From DAISWO01 sp036826295 (GTDB taxonomy: Bacteria; Patescibacteriota; Saccharimonadia; Saccharimonadales; JAGQNJ01): a DNA stretch of 64,000 nucleotides. The notes under the pieces are model-generated. The model was not told the DNA's origin. It ran no database searches and worked only from the letters and a program-made list of their open reading frames with translations. The first letter of the stretch is position 1, and each line of letters starts with the position of its first letter. The position numbers were made by a program, and so were the translations under genes. The stretch is from the NCBI GenBank assembly GCA_036826295.1, contig DAISWO010000001.1, positions 1 through 64,000 of the forward strand, written 5' to 3'. Of the stretch, positions 15,992 to 24,593 are shown in pieces.

Positions 15992-17119
15992 CTATTCCGG
16001 TTTATACACTTTTGAGGTATCGAGACCACGACGCTTTCCAAACTTAACTCTGCCAGTAAGCCAACTTCTTCTTACGCCATAACTAGGAAAGTTAGGTGCG
16101 AAAACCGTTAAGCCAATCTTTTTAGCTAATGTCTGTCCTATTCCACCTTTATAACCTGTACTGCAAGATCGTAAGATAACTTCACAGCCAGGGTCTAGTA
16201 TTCTACGCTCAACTAACCTAGTAATACCGCGAGAATCTACTATCTGGTTCTGAGTTATTTCACCCGTACTTTCTACTGAACCAAGCGTAACTTTTCTATG
16301 CTCCCCATGTGCAGCTACTACAAGCCGTGTAATAGGCCCATGTCTTTTCGACACTCTAACTATTCTACGAGCAGACTCAACCAAACTATCGCTCTCCATA
16401 AACACTGCGCCCTCTGGCATACGCAATTTTTTATCTGTCTTGCCCACTTCATTGAAAGCGCCATTTGTGTCACTAACGGCTGTCAATATAACCTGAGGGG
16501 GAACCCCAATTTGCCCCCTAGACTGAGCAATAAGTTGTTGAGGAGTATACCTGCTGAATATTCTGATCCCGTACTCCTTATGAAGAAGCGCTACAGAACC
16601 TGGTTCTGCTTTTTCTATTGCTGCCATTACTTTCAGGCTTGCTCCGATGCCAAGTCCATTTTCGAACCAACTATCTACGATTGAATCACACTCTTTTTCA
16701 CCCAAACCAAATGAAGTAAACGCCAGACGAAACATCGAGCGGTCTTCTTCATTCAGTTTTCTTTCTTCTTTTTTATACGCATTCCTTCTTTTCCAATAAA
16801 CTTTCGATAATTGTCTGGCTGAAGGAAGTTTTTCAACTTGCTGGATTGTTTCACTCGATTGAGCTTTTATAGCAGGATTATTGGTTGGTGTACTGGAATG
16901 CACTGTTGCCCCTTTTGGCTGAGTCTCAGTTGGCAAAAGCGGTTCATCGATTGTATCGGCCGTCTGTTCAATACGGTCCAATAAAGCTAATGGATCCTCG
17001 ACTGGCGGTATTGAAGGTTTTTCTAATACCCGAGGTATTTCTACATTAAGAGTATGGTCAAGGCTCTCGCCTTGGCTTTCTACTGGATTAGTTATAGGAA
17101 ACGTTTCTCGGTTACTCAT
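15992..17119 (-). CDS. Predicted caspase-fold (clan CD, His-Cys) protein
   Basis: A 375-residue soluble protein. Residues 1-100 are disordered and Pro/Glu/Thr-rich; 105-200 are helical; the C-terminal part has a hydrophobic strand ending in AAHGEH (His271) and a second strand ending in LRSCSTG (Cys319), followed by GGIGQTLAKKIGLTVFAP. Hydrophobic-HG and hydrophobic-xC blocks about 50 residues apart are the hallmark of the caspase/gingipain/DUF4347 group. No signal peptide is evident, so it would act in the cytoplasm or leave by another route. It could be a protease, or a binding domain that kept the fold. It has a strong separate promoter (17147-17175). Identification rests on motif pattern only. 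Confidence 0.6.
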   Translation of the reverse strand: MSNRETFPITNPVESQGESLDHTLNVEIPRVLEKPSIPPVEDPLALLDRIEQTADTIDEPLLPTETQPKGATVHSSTPTNNPAIKAQSSETIQQVEKLPSARQLSKVYWKRRNAYKKEERKLNEEDRSMFRLAFTSFGLGEKECDSIVDSWFENGLGIGASLKVMAAIEKAEPGSVALLHKEYGIRIFSRYTPQQLIAQSRGQIGVPPQVILTAVSDTNGAFNEVGKTDKKLRMPEGAVFMESDSLVESARRIVRVSKRHGPITRLVVAAHGEHRKVTLGSVESTGEITQNQIVDSRGITRLVERRILDPGCEVILRSCSTGYKGGIGQTLAKKIGLTVFAPNFPSYGVRRSWLTGRVKFGKRRGLDTSKVYKPE

Positions 17120-17146
17120 TTTTGTTTTTTAGTTAATACGCTAGGT

Positions 17147-17175
17147 ATTATAGCACTTTTATCTCTGTTTGTCTA
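17147..17175 (-). promoter_or_regulatory. Strong promoter of the caspase-like gene
   Basis: TAGACA (17170-17175), 17-nt spacer, TATAAT (17147-17152) on the minus strand; the predicted start near 17140 gives a leader of about 20 nt before the ATG at 17119. No clear Shine-Dalgarno follows (A/T-rich leader). Confidence 0.65.
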
Positions 17176-17205
17176 TTATAATTAGCGTTTACCTCGATTT
17201 GGCAT

Positions 17206-18459
17206 TCAAGATATTAGATGGTGCTCAATCATCTGTCGTGCTGTTATAGAAAACTTAGACATGTCCATGCTTCTAATTTGATCCATTGTTAGCTGTTTAT
17301 ATCCCTTACCTTCAAAGACTTTAAAGTGATTGTCTGTGATCTCCACCAAGTACGCTTCACATAATCCTGGTTTGTCTGAATTCAGTATGCCGAGTCTTTT
17401 AAACTCTAGGTCGTCAACCGGTAGATCAGTTTCTTCCTTTAATTCCCGTTTAGCATTTTCTAAAAAACTAGCATCGACTTTTTCAGTTTTGCCACCAAAA
17501 CCCGACAGTAAACCTGGTTCAGCAATGTCCGGCTTATTCTCTCGATCCTGGAATATATATTTATCTTTATACTTCAAAATCGTGAATGCCCCGTTAATAC
17601 TCCCACTTGTCGTAAAATCCAATTTGCGACTCGGCTCTCGTCCGAATCCTTCAATCTCAATATGATTATCATATACACGTGCGATTGCATACGAATTTTC
17701 GCCCGTATCAACCATGCCCTTAACCGTTAAGCAATGTAGGTGCTGAAACTGGCCATAATCACCATCATGATTGTGTCCATTGATGTATGCTTTTAGATTT
17801 TTGCACTTTGAAAGTTCTAGCAACATAGGCTCATCATTAAGCATATTTTCACGGTGCTTTGGGAATAACCCGTGATGCGAAAAGATAATCACATTTTGAC
17901 TCTTCTCGTCTGCTTGTATTAATTCGTTTTGTAGCCACTCGTGTTGTTTTTGGCTAATCCTGCCGTTCCATTCTTTGGCGTTTACTTTGCCTTGTTCTTT
18001 ATACTCATTTACAATTTCGAGACCTCTTTTATATTCTGGCGAACCCTGTCTTGTCTCGATAACGCCCTCTTCGTTTGTATCTAGAATGATGAATCTGTAG
18101 CCCTTAACAATTTTTGAGTAGTAAGGCTCGCTCATGCCAAGTTGTTTTATAACTTCCTTAGGATTGCCAATTAATTCGTAATTTGCTCCATAAAAATCAT
18201 GATTGCCAAGCACCTGCCAAATCTCGTTTTTACTACTATCGCAAATCGGCATTACCGTCTCAAAACTTTTTGCGTCCTGGTCAATCAAATCCCCTAAATG
18301 AACAACAAACTCGAGATTATGCTTATCAAAAAATTCAACAGCATCCTTGAGTTTTGACTTTGCCAATCGATAACGACGATCAAACAAACCATCATCCAGA
18401 TCTGGATAGTCCGCATACTGACAATCGCTCATTATGCCAAAAGAAAATATAGGCTTCAT
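17206..18459 (-). CDS. ADP-ribose/CDP-alcohol diphosphatase (ADPRM-like) fused to a NUDIX domain
   Basis: A 417-residue soluble protein. Residues 1-280 match the metallophosphoesterase subtype of Mn-dependent ADP-ribose/CDP-alcohol diphosphatase: SDCQYAD (11-17, with the subtype D-x-Q in place of D-x-H), GDLID (56-60), GNHDFY (85-90), FSHHGLF (193-199), GHNHDG (228-233). Residues 288-417 are a NUDIX domain with the box around 320-346 ending in RELKEETDL; an Asp replaces the usual Glu after the first Gly segment. Both halves are predicted to split X-linked nucleoside diphosphates such as ADP-ribose or CDP-choline. The gene lies 2 nt after aspS on the same strand. The fusion is unusual, as far as I know. 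Confidence 0.85.
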   Translation of the reverse strand: MKPIFSFGIMSDCQYADYPDLDDGLFDRRYRLAKSKLKDAVEFFDKHNLEFVVHLGDLIDQDAKSFETVMPICDSSKNEIWQVLGNHDFYGANYELIGNPKEVIKQLGMSEPYYSKIVKGYRFIILDTNEEGVIETRQGSPEYKRGLEIVNEYKEQGKVNAKEWNGRISQKQHEWLQNELIQADEKSQNVIIFSHHGLFPKHRENMLNDEPMLLELSKCKNLKAYINGHNHDGDYGQFQHLHCLTVKGMVDTGENSYAIARVYDNHIEIEGFGREPSRKLDFTTSGSINGAFTILKYKDKYIFQDRENKPDIAEPGLLSGFGGKTEKVDASFLENAKRELKEETDLPVDDLEFKRLGILNSDKPGLCEAYLVEITDNHFKVFEGKGYKQLTMDQIRSMDMSKFSITARQMIEHHLIS

Positions 18460-18461
18460 AA

Positions 18462-19784
18462 TTAGGGAGTAAGGCGGTTTATATCGCGAGGGAAAAGTGT
18501 GGCTTCTTTGATGTTATTTAGCTTAAAAAGTTTTTCAACCAAACGTTCTAATCCTAATCCAAACCCACCATGTGGCGGCATACCATATTTGAAAGCGCTG
18601 AGGTACGGTGCATATCCTGGGTGATTTGGATCGCCACCCATCGCCTTAAGCTGAGCGATCAATTTTGGATATTCGTGCTGTCGCATGCTAAGAGTAACAA
18701 TTTCGACGCCCCTAAAAAGTAGATCAGCCCGCTGGGCGATATCCGGGTTTTGCTCATCAGCTTTATGATAAAACTTAAAGGTTTTACTCTTTGCAGACCA
18801 ACCTACGACAAAGACTGCTTCACTTTGCTTATTCTTTTTTGCCCATTCACAAATAAATCTTTCCTCGTCTGGACGCAAATCATCTTCTCCACGATAATCT
18901 TCTTTGAACTGTTTGAAGTACATCTCGTGGATTTCATCGATTGTAATTCTCGGGATATCTTGTGGTTTTTCAGGTAAGTCAGCTTTAGCTACATTCCATT
19001 TCTTGAAAGCAGTCGCGTTATTCTTATAAGCATCATCAGAAACTCTAATTAACATGCCTCCAAGAAAATCTTGTAGCTCCGGGAAAGTTACAAATCCCAT
19101 CTCACAATCAACAGTCAAGAACTCCGTAAGATGACGGGTGGTAGCGCTAGGTTCGGCCCGATAGGTAGAGCCAATCTCTATTACGCGCTCAAAAACCCCA
19201 ACCATCATTTGCTTATAAAATTGTGCAGACTGGGCAAGTACTGCTGTCTTTCCAAAATAATCTAGCGAAAAAACCTCTGCCCCACCTTCTGTAGCCTCTG
19301 CTAATAACTTGGGTGTGTGGATTTCTGTGAATTCGTTTTCTTTAGCATACGCCCGAATCGATTCGCAAACAGCTGATTTTACTTTGAAAATATCTTGTTC
19401 TTGTAAGTTTCTTAGTCCGATAGCACGGTTATCAAATAATGTGTCCAAGTTTTCGCTCTTATGTAGCAACGGTTTGTCTATTTCAATTGGAGGCTCGTCC
19501 GTTACTGGAACCAATACTGTAATTGAGGGATCATGTAGCTCGGCACCTGCTGGTGCTCGCTCTTCAAGCTTAACTGTTCCACTGACTTCTAGCACTGTCC
19601 CAATTTGCATGCCACGAAGCTTTTCACCCTCTTTCTTGTCCTGTATCACTACTTGCATCAAACCACTACGATCACGCACATTGATAAACGTAAGCCCACC
19701 GAGCATTCGTTTTTTATGTAACCAACCTTGCATCGTTACAGCTTTACCGCTGTGACTCTTTGTTTCTTTAGCCAAAACTCTCAT
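18462..19784 (-). CDS. aspS: Aspartyl-tRNA synthetase, archaeal/non-discriminating type
   Basis: A 440-residue class IIb synthetase: an N-terminal OB-fold anticodon-binding domain (1-105, LHKKRMLGGLTFINVRDRSG) and a catalytic core with motif 2 (YRAEPSATTRHLTEF, about 208-222) and motif 3 (GFGLGLERL, near 413). It lacks the large GAD insertion of the usual bacterial AspRS (about 590 residues), so it is the short archaeal-type enzyme, often able to charge both tRNA-Asp and tRNA-Asn. In that case Asn-tRNA would be completed by GatCAB, not in this window. AGGAG lies 7 nt before the ATG at 19784. A structured 130-nt leader precedes it. Confidence 0.95.
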   Translation of the reverse strand: MRVLAKETKSHSGKAVTMQGWLHKKRMLGGLTFINVRDRSGLMQVVIQDKKEGEKLRGMQIGTVLEVSGTVKLEERAPAGAELHDPSITVLVPVTDEPPIEIDKPLLHKSENLDTLFDNRAIGLRNLQEQDIFKVKSAVCESIRAYAKENEFTEIHTPKLLAEATEGGAEVFSLDYFGKTAVLAQSAQFYKQMMVGVFERVIEIGSTYRAEPSATTRHLTEFLTVDCEMGFVTFPELQDFLGGMLIRVSDDAYKNNATAFKKWNVAKADLPEKPQDIPRITIDEIHEMYFKQFKEDYRGEDDLRPDEERFICEWAKKNKQSEAVFVVGWSAKSKTFKFYHKADEQNPDIAQRADLLFRGVEIVTLSMRQHEYPKLIAQLKAMGGDPNHPGYAPYLSAFKYGMPPHGGFGLGLERLVEKLFKLNNIKEATLFPRDINRLTP

Positions 19785-19806
19785 TATTTTTCTCCTGTTA
19801 GATATT

Positions 19807-19910
19807 GTTGTTGCTGGTTGTTTGTGTGGGCCGATTGCAGAATAAATAAATTACCACCAGGTTAATCCCTGCCGGCCTGCCTATTATCATTATTCTGAAG
19901 ATGCAACAAC
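19807..19910 (-). promoter_or_regulatory. Structured 5' leader of aspS (candidate cis-regulatory RNA)
   Basis: In the transcript, an outer 8-bp stem (GTTGTTGC at 19903-19910 with GCAACAAC at 19807-19814) encloses an inner 8-bp stem (CAGAATAA at 19890-19897 with TTATTCTG at 19838-19845). GGCCG inside the inner loop can also pair with CGGCC between the stems (near 19829-19833), a possible pseudoknot. The ribosome-binding site follows the outer stem by about 12 nt. No T-box consensus is present. The trigger is unknown. Confidence 0.5.
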
Positions 19911-19920
19911 ATAACTTTTG

Positions 19921-20997
19921 TTATTCTACCACTGTTTTATCGTCTAGTGAATCTTTTTTATCCGATTTTGTATCCTCAACTGCATTTTTATGTTTGTCTT
20001 CGTCTTTTTCGGCATCCTTAGTTGCAACGGCACGCAAATCATCGTAAGCATCGAACTCGTCAACTATCTGTTTTCCCAAAATCTGCTCAATAATATCCTC
20101 TACTGATATCACCCCAACAATCTCTTCGAATTTATTCACGACCAAAAACAAGTGATGTTTGGTTTTTATAAAAGCCTCTAAAACACCATTCAATGGTTGC
20201 GCTCGGTTAACGTAAAAAACGTCTTTTCGCATGATATCTTTAACGAAACCACCTGCCCGAGCACTGATCAAATCACGCACGTAGAGTGTACCTACGATAT
20301 TATCTGGACTGTCGTGCTTTACCGGAAAACGCGAATGACCAGATTTGTGTAGCTCGTCCATTAATACCGGGCCAATCATGTCATGAGTACTAACCATTTT
20401 TATCATGCGTTTTGGAGTCATTACATCAGAGACTTTTTTATCACCAAACTGCAACGCATTCTCTACAATAGTTAACTCCTGCTTATCGACGCGGTTGTCT
20501 GTTTGTTGCTTTTGTTGTTTGATTAATTCGACGATATCGGACTTTTCGTACAATCCTGTATGAATCGATACAGGCAAGTGCTTCGTTACGAAATGCTTGA
20601 TTCTACTAATGATTGGCTGAGCTCGCTCTAGGATCCAATGCACTAAAGGTGTTACTATCCGGACCGCACGAAATGTATATCTTGAAGTATGTGATTTTGG
20701 TAGCCAAGCAAATGCAACAAACAAGATAGACATTACAATTATAAATGCCACAACCGATGGTAGATTACTAGATATTAATACGAACAATAAACTACTACTT
20801 AACCCTATAAGCAACCACAGGAGAATGTCCACATCCATACCGTAACCCACTACTCTGTAAAGTAGTTTAGCTACTTCGTCTCCGGACCTTGCTTGACGAC
20901 GAAGTTCCTTTGTCGAGACTCTTGAATACACTTTTTGCATAGAAATAACAAAAAGTAATAGTGCAGTTAGCACAAGTCCGATAATTATCATTAGCAT
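19921..20997 (-). CDS. CNNM/CorC-type membrane protein with CBS pair
   Basis: A 358-residue protein with an N-terminal membrane region (helices at about 1-19, 58-78 and 82-99) and a CBS-domain pair at about 185-315 (VSDVMTPKRMIKMV, FPVKHDSPDNIVGTLYVRDL, VVNKFEEIVGVISVEDIIEQIL). This is the arrangement of DUF21/CNNM-CorB magnesium or cobalt transport-linked proteins; CBS pairs bind adenosine nucleotides. The C-terminus is a charged tail of about 45 residues in place of the usual CorC/HlyC domain, and the membrane part is shorter than a full DUF21. It is transcribed on the same strand as aspS, whose promoter lies in its last 30 nt. Confidence 0.8.
   Translation of the reverse strand: MLMIIIGLVLTALLLFVISMQKVYSRVSTKELRRQARSGDEVAKLLYRVVGYGMDVDILLWLLIGLSSSLLFVLISSNLPSVVAFIIVMSILFVAFAWLPKSHTSRYTFRAVRIVTPLVHWILERAQPIISRIKHFVTKHLPVSIHTGLYEKSDIVELIKQQKQQTDNRVDKQELTIVENALQFGDKKVSDVMTPKRMIKMVSTHDMIGPVLMDELHKSGHSRFPVKHDSPDNIVGTLYVRDLISARAGGFVKDIMRKDVFYVNRAQPLNGVLEAFIKTKHHLFLVVNKFEEIVGVISVEDIIEQILGKQIVDEFDAYDDLRAVATKDAEKDEDKHKNAVEDTKSDKKDSLDDKTVVE
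19923..19951 (-). promoter_or_regulatory. Promoter of aspS, inside the end of the CBS-protein gene
   Basis: TTCACT (19946-19951), 17-nt spacer, TAGAAT (19923-19928) on the minus strand. The predicted start near 19916 coincides with the beginning of the structured leader, which supports both calls. Confidence 0.5.
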
Positions 20998-21084
20998 ATT
21001 AATATCTTACGCACCAAAGGGGCATTTTAAAAGTGTTTTAAATCAGTTATCATTAAATAACAGAAACGGAGAAACAATAAGTAT

Positions 21085-21726
21085 ATGAGTAAACGATTTT
21101 TAATAATAATGGCAGCGCTGGTCGTAGTATTTTTCGGGGTAATTATAGTAAGCAAGAATAATGAGGATGCTAGCACTCCCGGAGATAGTAATGCTGGAAG
21201 TAATCACATCAAAGGTAAAGGATCAGCAGGAGTCGAGATCGTGGAATTTGCCGACTTTCAGTGCCCAACCTGCGCCCAATTCGATCCATTAGTGCAAGCT
21301 GTTGTGAAAAAATATAACGATCAAATCACCTTCCAATTTCGTCACTTTCCGTTAGTACAGATCCATCAAAATGCAATGATAGCTCATCGTTCTGCAGAGG
21401 CTTCGGGAAAACAAAACAAGTTTTGGCAAATGCATGATCTTTTGTTCGAAAGACAAGATATCTGGAAAGATTCTTCAAATGCAAAACTCGTAATGGAGGA
21501 TTACGCCAGTGAGTTAGGTCTAAATGTCGATAAGTTCAAGTCTGATTTCGCTAGCACTCAGGTGAACGATATCATTACCGCCGACATTAAAGCCGGTCAA
21601 GACGCCGGTGTATCTGGCACTCCGACATTTGTGATTGATGGCAAAAAACTTGATGATCTCCCGCGGGATATCGAAAGCTTTAGTAAGCTAATCGATCAAG
21701 CTATAGCTGATAAAAAATCACAGTAG
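21085..21726 (+). CDS. DsbA-family thiol-disulfide oxidoreductase, membrane anchored
   Basis: A 213-residue protein with an N-terminal signal anchor (about 5-22), a short linker and a thioredoxin-fold DsbA/Thioredoxin_4 domain. The active site FQCPTCAQF places CPTC at 60-63, the helical insert carries MHDLLFERQDIW, and the cis-Pro loop is GTPTF near 183. It should form or shuffle disulfides outside the membrane, which fits the many Cys-bearing exported proteins in this window. No partner DsbB/VKOR is seen here. The ATG at 21085 was chosen as the only start before the signal anchor. Confidence 0.92.
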   Translation: MSKRFLIIMAALVVVFFGVIIVSKNNEDASTPGDSNAGSNHIKGKGSAGVEIVEFADFQCPTCAQFDPLVQAVVKKYNDQITFQFRHFPLVQIHQNAMIAHRSAEASGKQNKFWQMHDLLFERQDIWKDSSNAKLVMEDYASELGLNVDKFKSDFASTQVNDIITADIKAGQDAGVSGTPTFVIDGKKLDDLPRDIESFSKLIDQAIADKKSQ

Positions 21727-21735
21727 TAGCAATAA

Positions 21736-22248
21736 TTATTGCTTGTCTTTATGCCGTGGGTCTATCGACCCAGCTAGATCGAGAGGTGATTTTAACACTT
21801 TGCCGATAACCTGACCAGCAGACTTCAACGTATGTCGACGATTTTTTTCTGCTTTTATCTGAGTATGTAGTATATGGATAACGGGATCTGGTTGATCAGT
21901 ATGATGATAATTTTTAAAATGATCATCTAGTTTATTCAGCTCATCGTCAGTTAAGGTGTCTAGGTCCATAAACGAGTCACTGGCGCCTTTTGTATTTGCA
22001 ATTAACTCATCTAATTTTAGATGGAGGCCCTTTGAGTCGCGATTCTGCGTATTTTGGATTAAGAACACCATCAAAAAAGTAATAATCGTCGTGCCGGTGT
22101 TAATAACCAGTTGCCAGGTATCAGAAAAACCAAACATCGGGCCACTAACTCCCCAAATAACTACGACAGACAACGCAATCAAAAATGCATAGGCGCTTCC
22201 AACGGCATTTGATATTTTTGCCGATATTTTTCTAAATAATTCTTTCAT
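21736..22248 (-). CDS. Low-affinity iron permease family protein
   Basis: A 170-residue protein with two membrane helices at about 18-38 and 46-64 and the conserved segment VIWGVSGPMFGFSDTWQLVINTG (residues about 28-50, cited in part) plus FLIQNTQNRDSKGLHLKLDEL. That pattern is typical of the small bacterial members of the low-affinity iron permease family (PF04120), which are widespread and mostly uncharacterised; an iron-transport role is not proven for them. The C-terminal half is cytoplasmic and charged. It converges with the dsbA-like gene after 9 nt. Confidence 0.85.
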   Translation of the reverse strand: MKELFRKISAKISNAVGSAYAFLIALSVVVIWGVSGPMFGFSDTWQLVINTGTTIITFLMVFLIQNTQNRDSKGLHLKLDELIANTKGASDSFMDLDTLTDDELNKLDDHFKNYHHTDQPDPVIHILHTQIKAEKNRRHTLKSAGQVIGKVLKSPLDLAGSIDPRHKDKQ

Positions 22249-22261
22249 ATAATTTATGTTT

Positions 22262-22290
22262 TTTACAGATTACCGTTAGCATTGTACAAT
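22262..22290 (+). promoter_or_regulatory. Promoter of the Kef-type antiporter gene
   Basis: TTTACA (22262-22267), 17-nt spacer, TACAAT (22285-22290), followed by AAGGA before the ATG at 22315. Confidence 0.6.
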
Positions 22291-22314
22291 ACTTGCTAAA
22301 GGAATTAAATAAAC

Positions 22315-24003
22315 ATGCATAATAATATATTCGTAGAAATCTCGGCATTACTTGTTCTAAGTGCGGTAATTAGCTTGATAGTGAAGGCGCTGCGACAACC
22401 ATTAATCATTGGCTATATTCTTACCGGCCTAATAGTTGGGCCTTCTCTGCTGAGTATCGTAAAATCTCCTGATACGATCGGTGTCCTTGGGACCTTTGGC
22501 GTTACCTTGTTATTGTTCATTGTTGGACTAGGTCTTAACCCTAAAGTGATCAAAGAGGTTGGAAAAGTTTCGCTGTTCACAGGCTTAGGGCAAGTTATAA
22601 TCACCAGCCTTATAGGTTATTTCATTGTTATAGCACTGGGTTACAGCAAAATTGAAGCAGTTTACATATCGGTAGCACTGGCCTTTAGCAGTACAATTAT
22701 TATCCTCAAATTGCTAAATGACAAACGCGAACAAAATAAACTGCACGGAAAAATCTCTATCGGCTTTCTACTGGTCCAAGATATTATTGCTGCGATTGCG
22801 CTTGTTATAGCATCCGCAAGCGGAAATGGTTCTTTGGGTTACGGAGGAGCACTAGAACTAGCAGCAAAAGGTATATTACTTGCCGTTTTTGTTTTTGCAT
22901 TTTCACGATATTGTTTACGCCCCATGTCGTCTTTTTTATCAAAATCGCAAGAACTTTTATTTTTATTATCGATAGCATGGGGATTTGGTATTGCAACTCT
23001 TTTTTACGAAATCGGCTTTTCGCTCGAAATAGGTGCGTTAATCGCCGGCGTATCACTTGCTTCAATGAACTACGCTCAGGAAGTAGGCACTAGATTACGA
23101 CCGTTACGGGACTTTTTCTTAGTCATATTCTTTATAGCGCTCGGCTCTAATATTAACCTCGACACTATCGGTCAAATCATCCCGCAAGCTATATTGCTTT
23201 CATTATTTGTCTTAATTGGAAATCCGCTAATTGTAATGACGATCATGGGCGTTCTTGGCTATACCAAGAAAACTGGATTCAAATCGGGTCTCGCTGTTGC
23301 GCAGATTAGTGAGTTCTCGTTAATTTTTATCCTGCTAGGTCAAAGCAATGGCCAAGTTAGCGACACTACCGTAGCCCTAGTAACTGTAGTTGGCTTATCC
23401 ACAATTGCCGTTTCGTCTTATATGATTACATATTCTGATGGCTTGTATCGCAACCTCGAAAGATACCTCAAGATTTTTGAACGAAAAAAAGTAAAAAAAG
23501 AGCTCGAGCGACATCATCGCTACGAAGCAGTATTATTTGGTTACAAACATGGTGGTAGTGAGTTTGTAAACGTGTTTGAAAAAATTGCTAAAAAGTATAT
23601 TGTTGTCGACTACGACCCAGAGGCTATCGAACGTATGGAAAAACAAAATATTCCTTACGTTTATGGTGACGCCACGGACCCAGAAATGTTTGACGAGATA
23701 AATTTAGAACACGCAAAAATTGTAGTGTCAGTAATTAGTGATTACAGGACTAATCTCGGACTTTTAGAAATGCTAGAAAAAATTAACCCAAGCGCAGTAA
23801 TGATTTGTCACGCCGAAAATATTCATGAAGCAGTAGATCTTTATGGGCTAGGAGCTAGCTACGTTGTAATGCCTCACCTTGTCGGCAACCAAAAGATTAG
23901 CTTATTCTTACGAAAAAACGGCTTTAATAAAGCAGAATTTAGAAAGTTCAAGAATGGCCACTTGAGTTATTTGCAATCTCACTTTGAAGAAACTTTAGAA
24001 TAA
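22315..24003 (+). CDS. Kef-type cation:proton antiporter (CPA2) with RCK domain
   Basis: A 562-residue protein: about twelve membrane helices over residues 5-385 (RQPLIIGYILTGLIVGP, FSSTIIILKLLNDKRE, LVQDIIAAIALV) and a C-terminal TrkA-N/RCK Rossmann domain at about 400-520 (AVLFGYKHGGSEFVNVFEK, YVYGDATDPEMF). CPA2 members exchange K+ or Na+ for protons; the RCK domain senses nucleotides such as NAD(H). The usual GxGxxG of the RCK is altered to GYKHGG, so nucleotide binding may differ. Its last 25 nt overlap the convergent nadD gene. Confidence 0.92.
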   Translation: MHNNIFVEISALLVLSAVISLIVKALRQPLIIGYILTGLIVGPSLLSIVKSPDTIGVLGTFGVTLLLFIVGLGLNPKVIKEVGKVSLFTGLGQVIITSLIGYFIVIALGYSKIEAVYISVALAFSSTIIILKLLNDKREQNKLHGKISIGFLLVQDIIAAIALVIASASGNGSLGYGGALELAAKGILLAVFVFAFSRYCLRPMSSFLSKSQELLFLLSIAWGFGIATLFYEIGFSLEIGALIAGVSLASMNYAQEVGTRLRPLRDFFLVIFFIALGSNINLDTIGQIIPQAILLSLFVLIGNPLIVMTIMGVLGYTKKTGFKSGLAVAQISEFSLIFILLGQSNGQVSDTTVALVTVVGLSTIAVSSYMITYSDGLYRNLERYLKIFERKKVKKELERHHRYEAVLFGYKHGGSEFVNVFEKIAKKYIVVDYDPEAIERMEKQNIPYVYGDATDPEMFDEINLEHAKIVVSVISDYRTNLGLLEMLEKINPSAVMICHAENIHEAVDLYGLGASYVVMPHLVGNQKISLFLRKNGFNKAEFRKFKNGHLSYLQSHFEETLE

Positions 24004-24575
24004 AGCTGGTTGTCTAAGATATAAGACTGAACAAGAGGATCTAGGTAGTCTTCGCTGTTAGGCAGTGCGTTTTTTGCGATCGTTGATGATACGGTCGACC
24101 AAACCGTAGGTAGAACAACGTAGCGAGCTCCATAATTCGTAGTCAGTTTTTCTAGTTTGTTTTCAACATCTTGTCTATCGGCATTGTCACGGAGCACAAC
24201 ACAAAGATGAAAATTATTTAATAGTTTTTCAAGTTCTGGCCAATTCGGAATATGACTAAGTAGATCTGAACCAAAAATATACCAATACTCACCTTCTGGA
24301 TATTTGTCTCGCAAAAAAACTAAAGTATTCTTCGTCGTTATATTTTCTGTTTTTAAATCCGTAACAATAATTGATCCGGTGTCTTCAGTAGCGAGTTCTA
24401 GCATTTTTAATCTGTCATTAAGAGGCGCAACTTCCTGTTTTCTGTGTGGTGAACTTTCAATAAACAAATGAATCTTGTCCAAACTACATTTTTCCATTGC
24501 CGCACGACATGCTTCTATATGACCAAAATGAACGGGGTCAAAAGTCCCGCTAAAAACGCCAATTCGACTATTCAT
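23979..24575 (-). CDS. nadD: Nicotinate-nucleotide adenylyltransferase
   Basis: About 198 residues. GTFDPVHFGH (residues about 9-18) is the nucleotidyltransferase signature, SPHRKQ lies near 40, and SSTIAKN near the C-terminus corresponds to the SSTxIR motif, with the usual Arg replaced. The enzyme converts NaMN (or NMN) and ATP to NaAD in NAD synthesis. The ATG at 24575 is preferred to an in-frame GTG at 24593: the best ribosome-binding site (GAAGGG) overlaps the latter. The leader contains the paired-hairpin element (24594-24687) shared with the cobalamin-riboswitch region. The 3' end overlaps the Kef gene tail. Confidence 0.92.
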   Translation of the reverse strand: MNSRIGVFSGTFDPVHFGHIEACRAAMEKCSLDKIHLFIESSPHRKQEVAPLNDRLKMLELATEDTGSIIVTDLKTENITTKNTLVFLRDKYPEGEYWYIFGSDLLSHIPNWPELEKLLNNFHLCVVLRDNADRQDVENKLEKLTTNYGARYVVLPTVWSTVSSTIAKNALPNSEDYLDPLVQSYILDNQLYSKVSSK

Positions 24576-24593
24576 CAATGGGTGTCCCTTCAC

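Noticed and set aside
19785..19920. T-box leader for aspS, suggested by GGTGGTA in the structured leader
   Set aside because: Only the first part of the T-box word is present; the ACCGCG half, a stem I of normal size and a terminator are missing, and the discriminator base would not fit tRNA-Asp of most bacteria.
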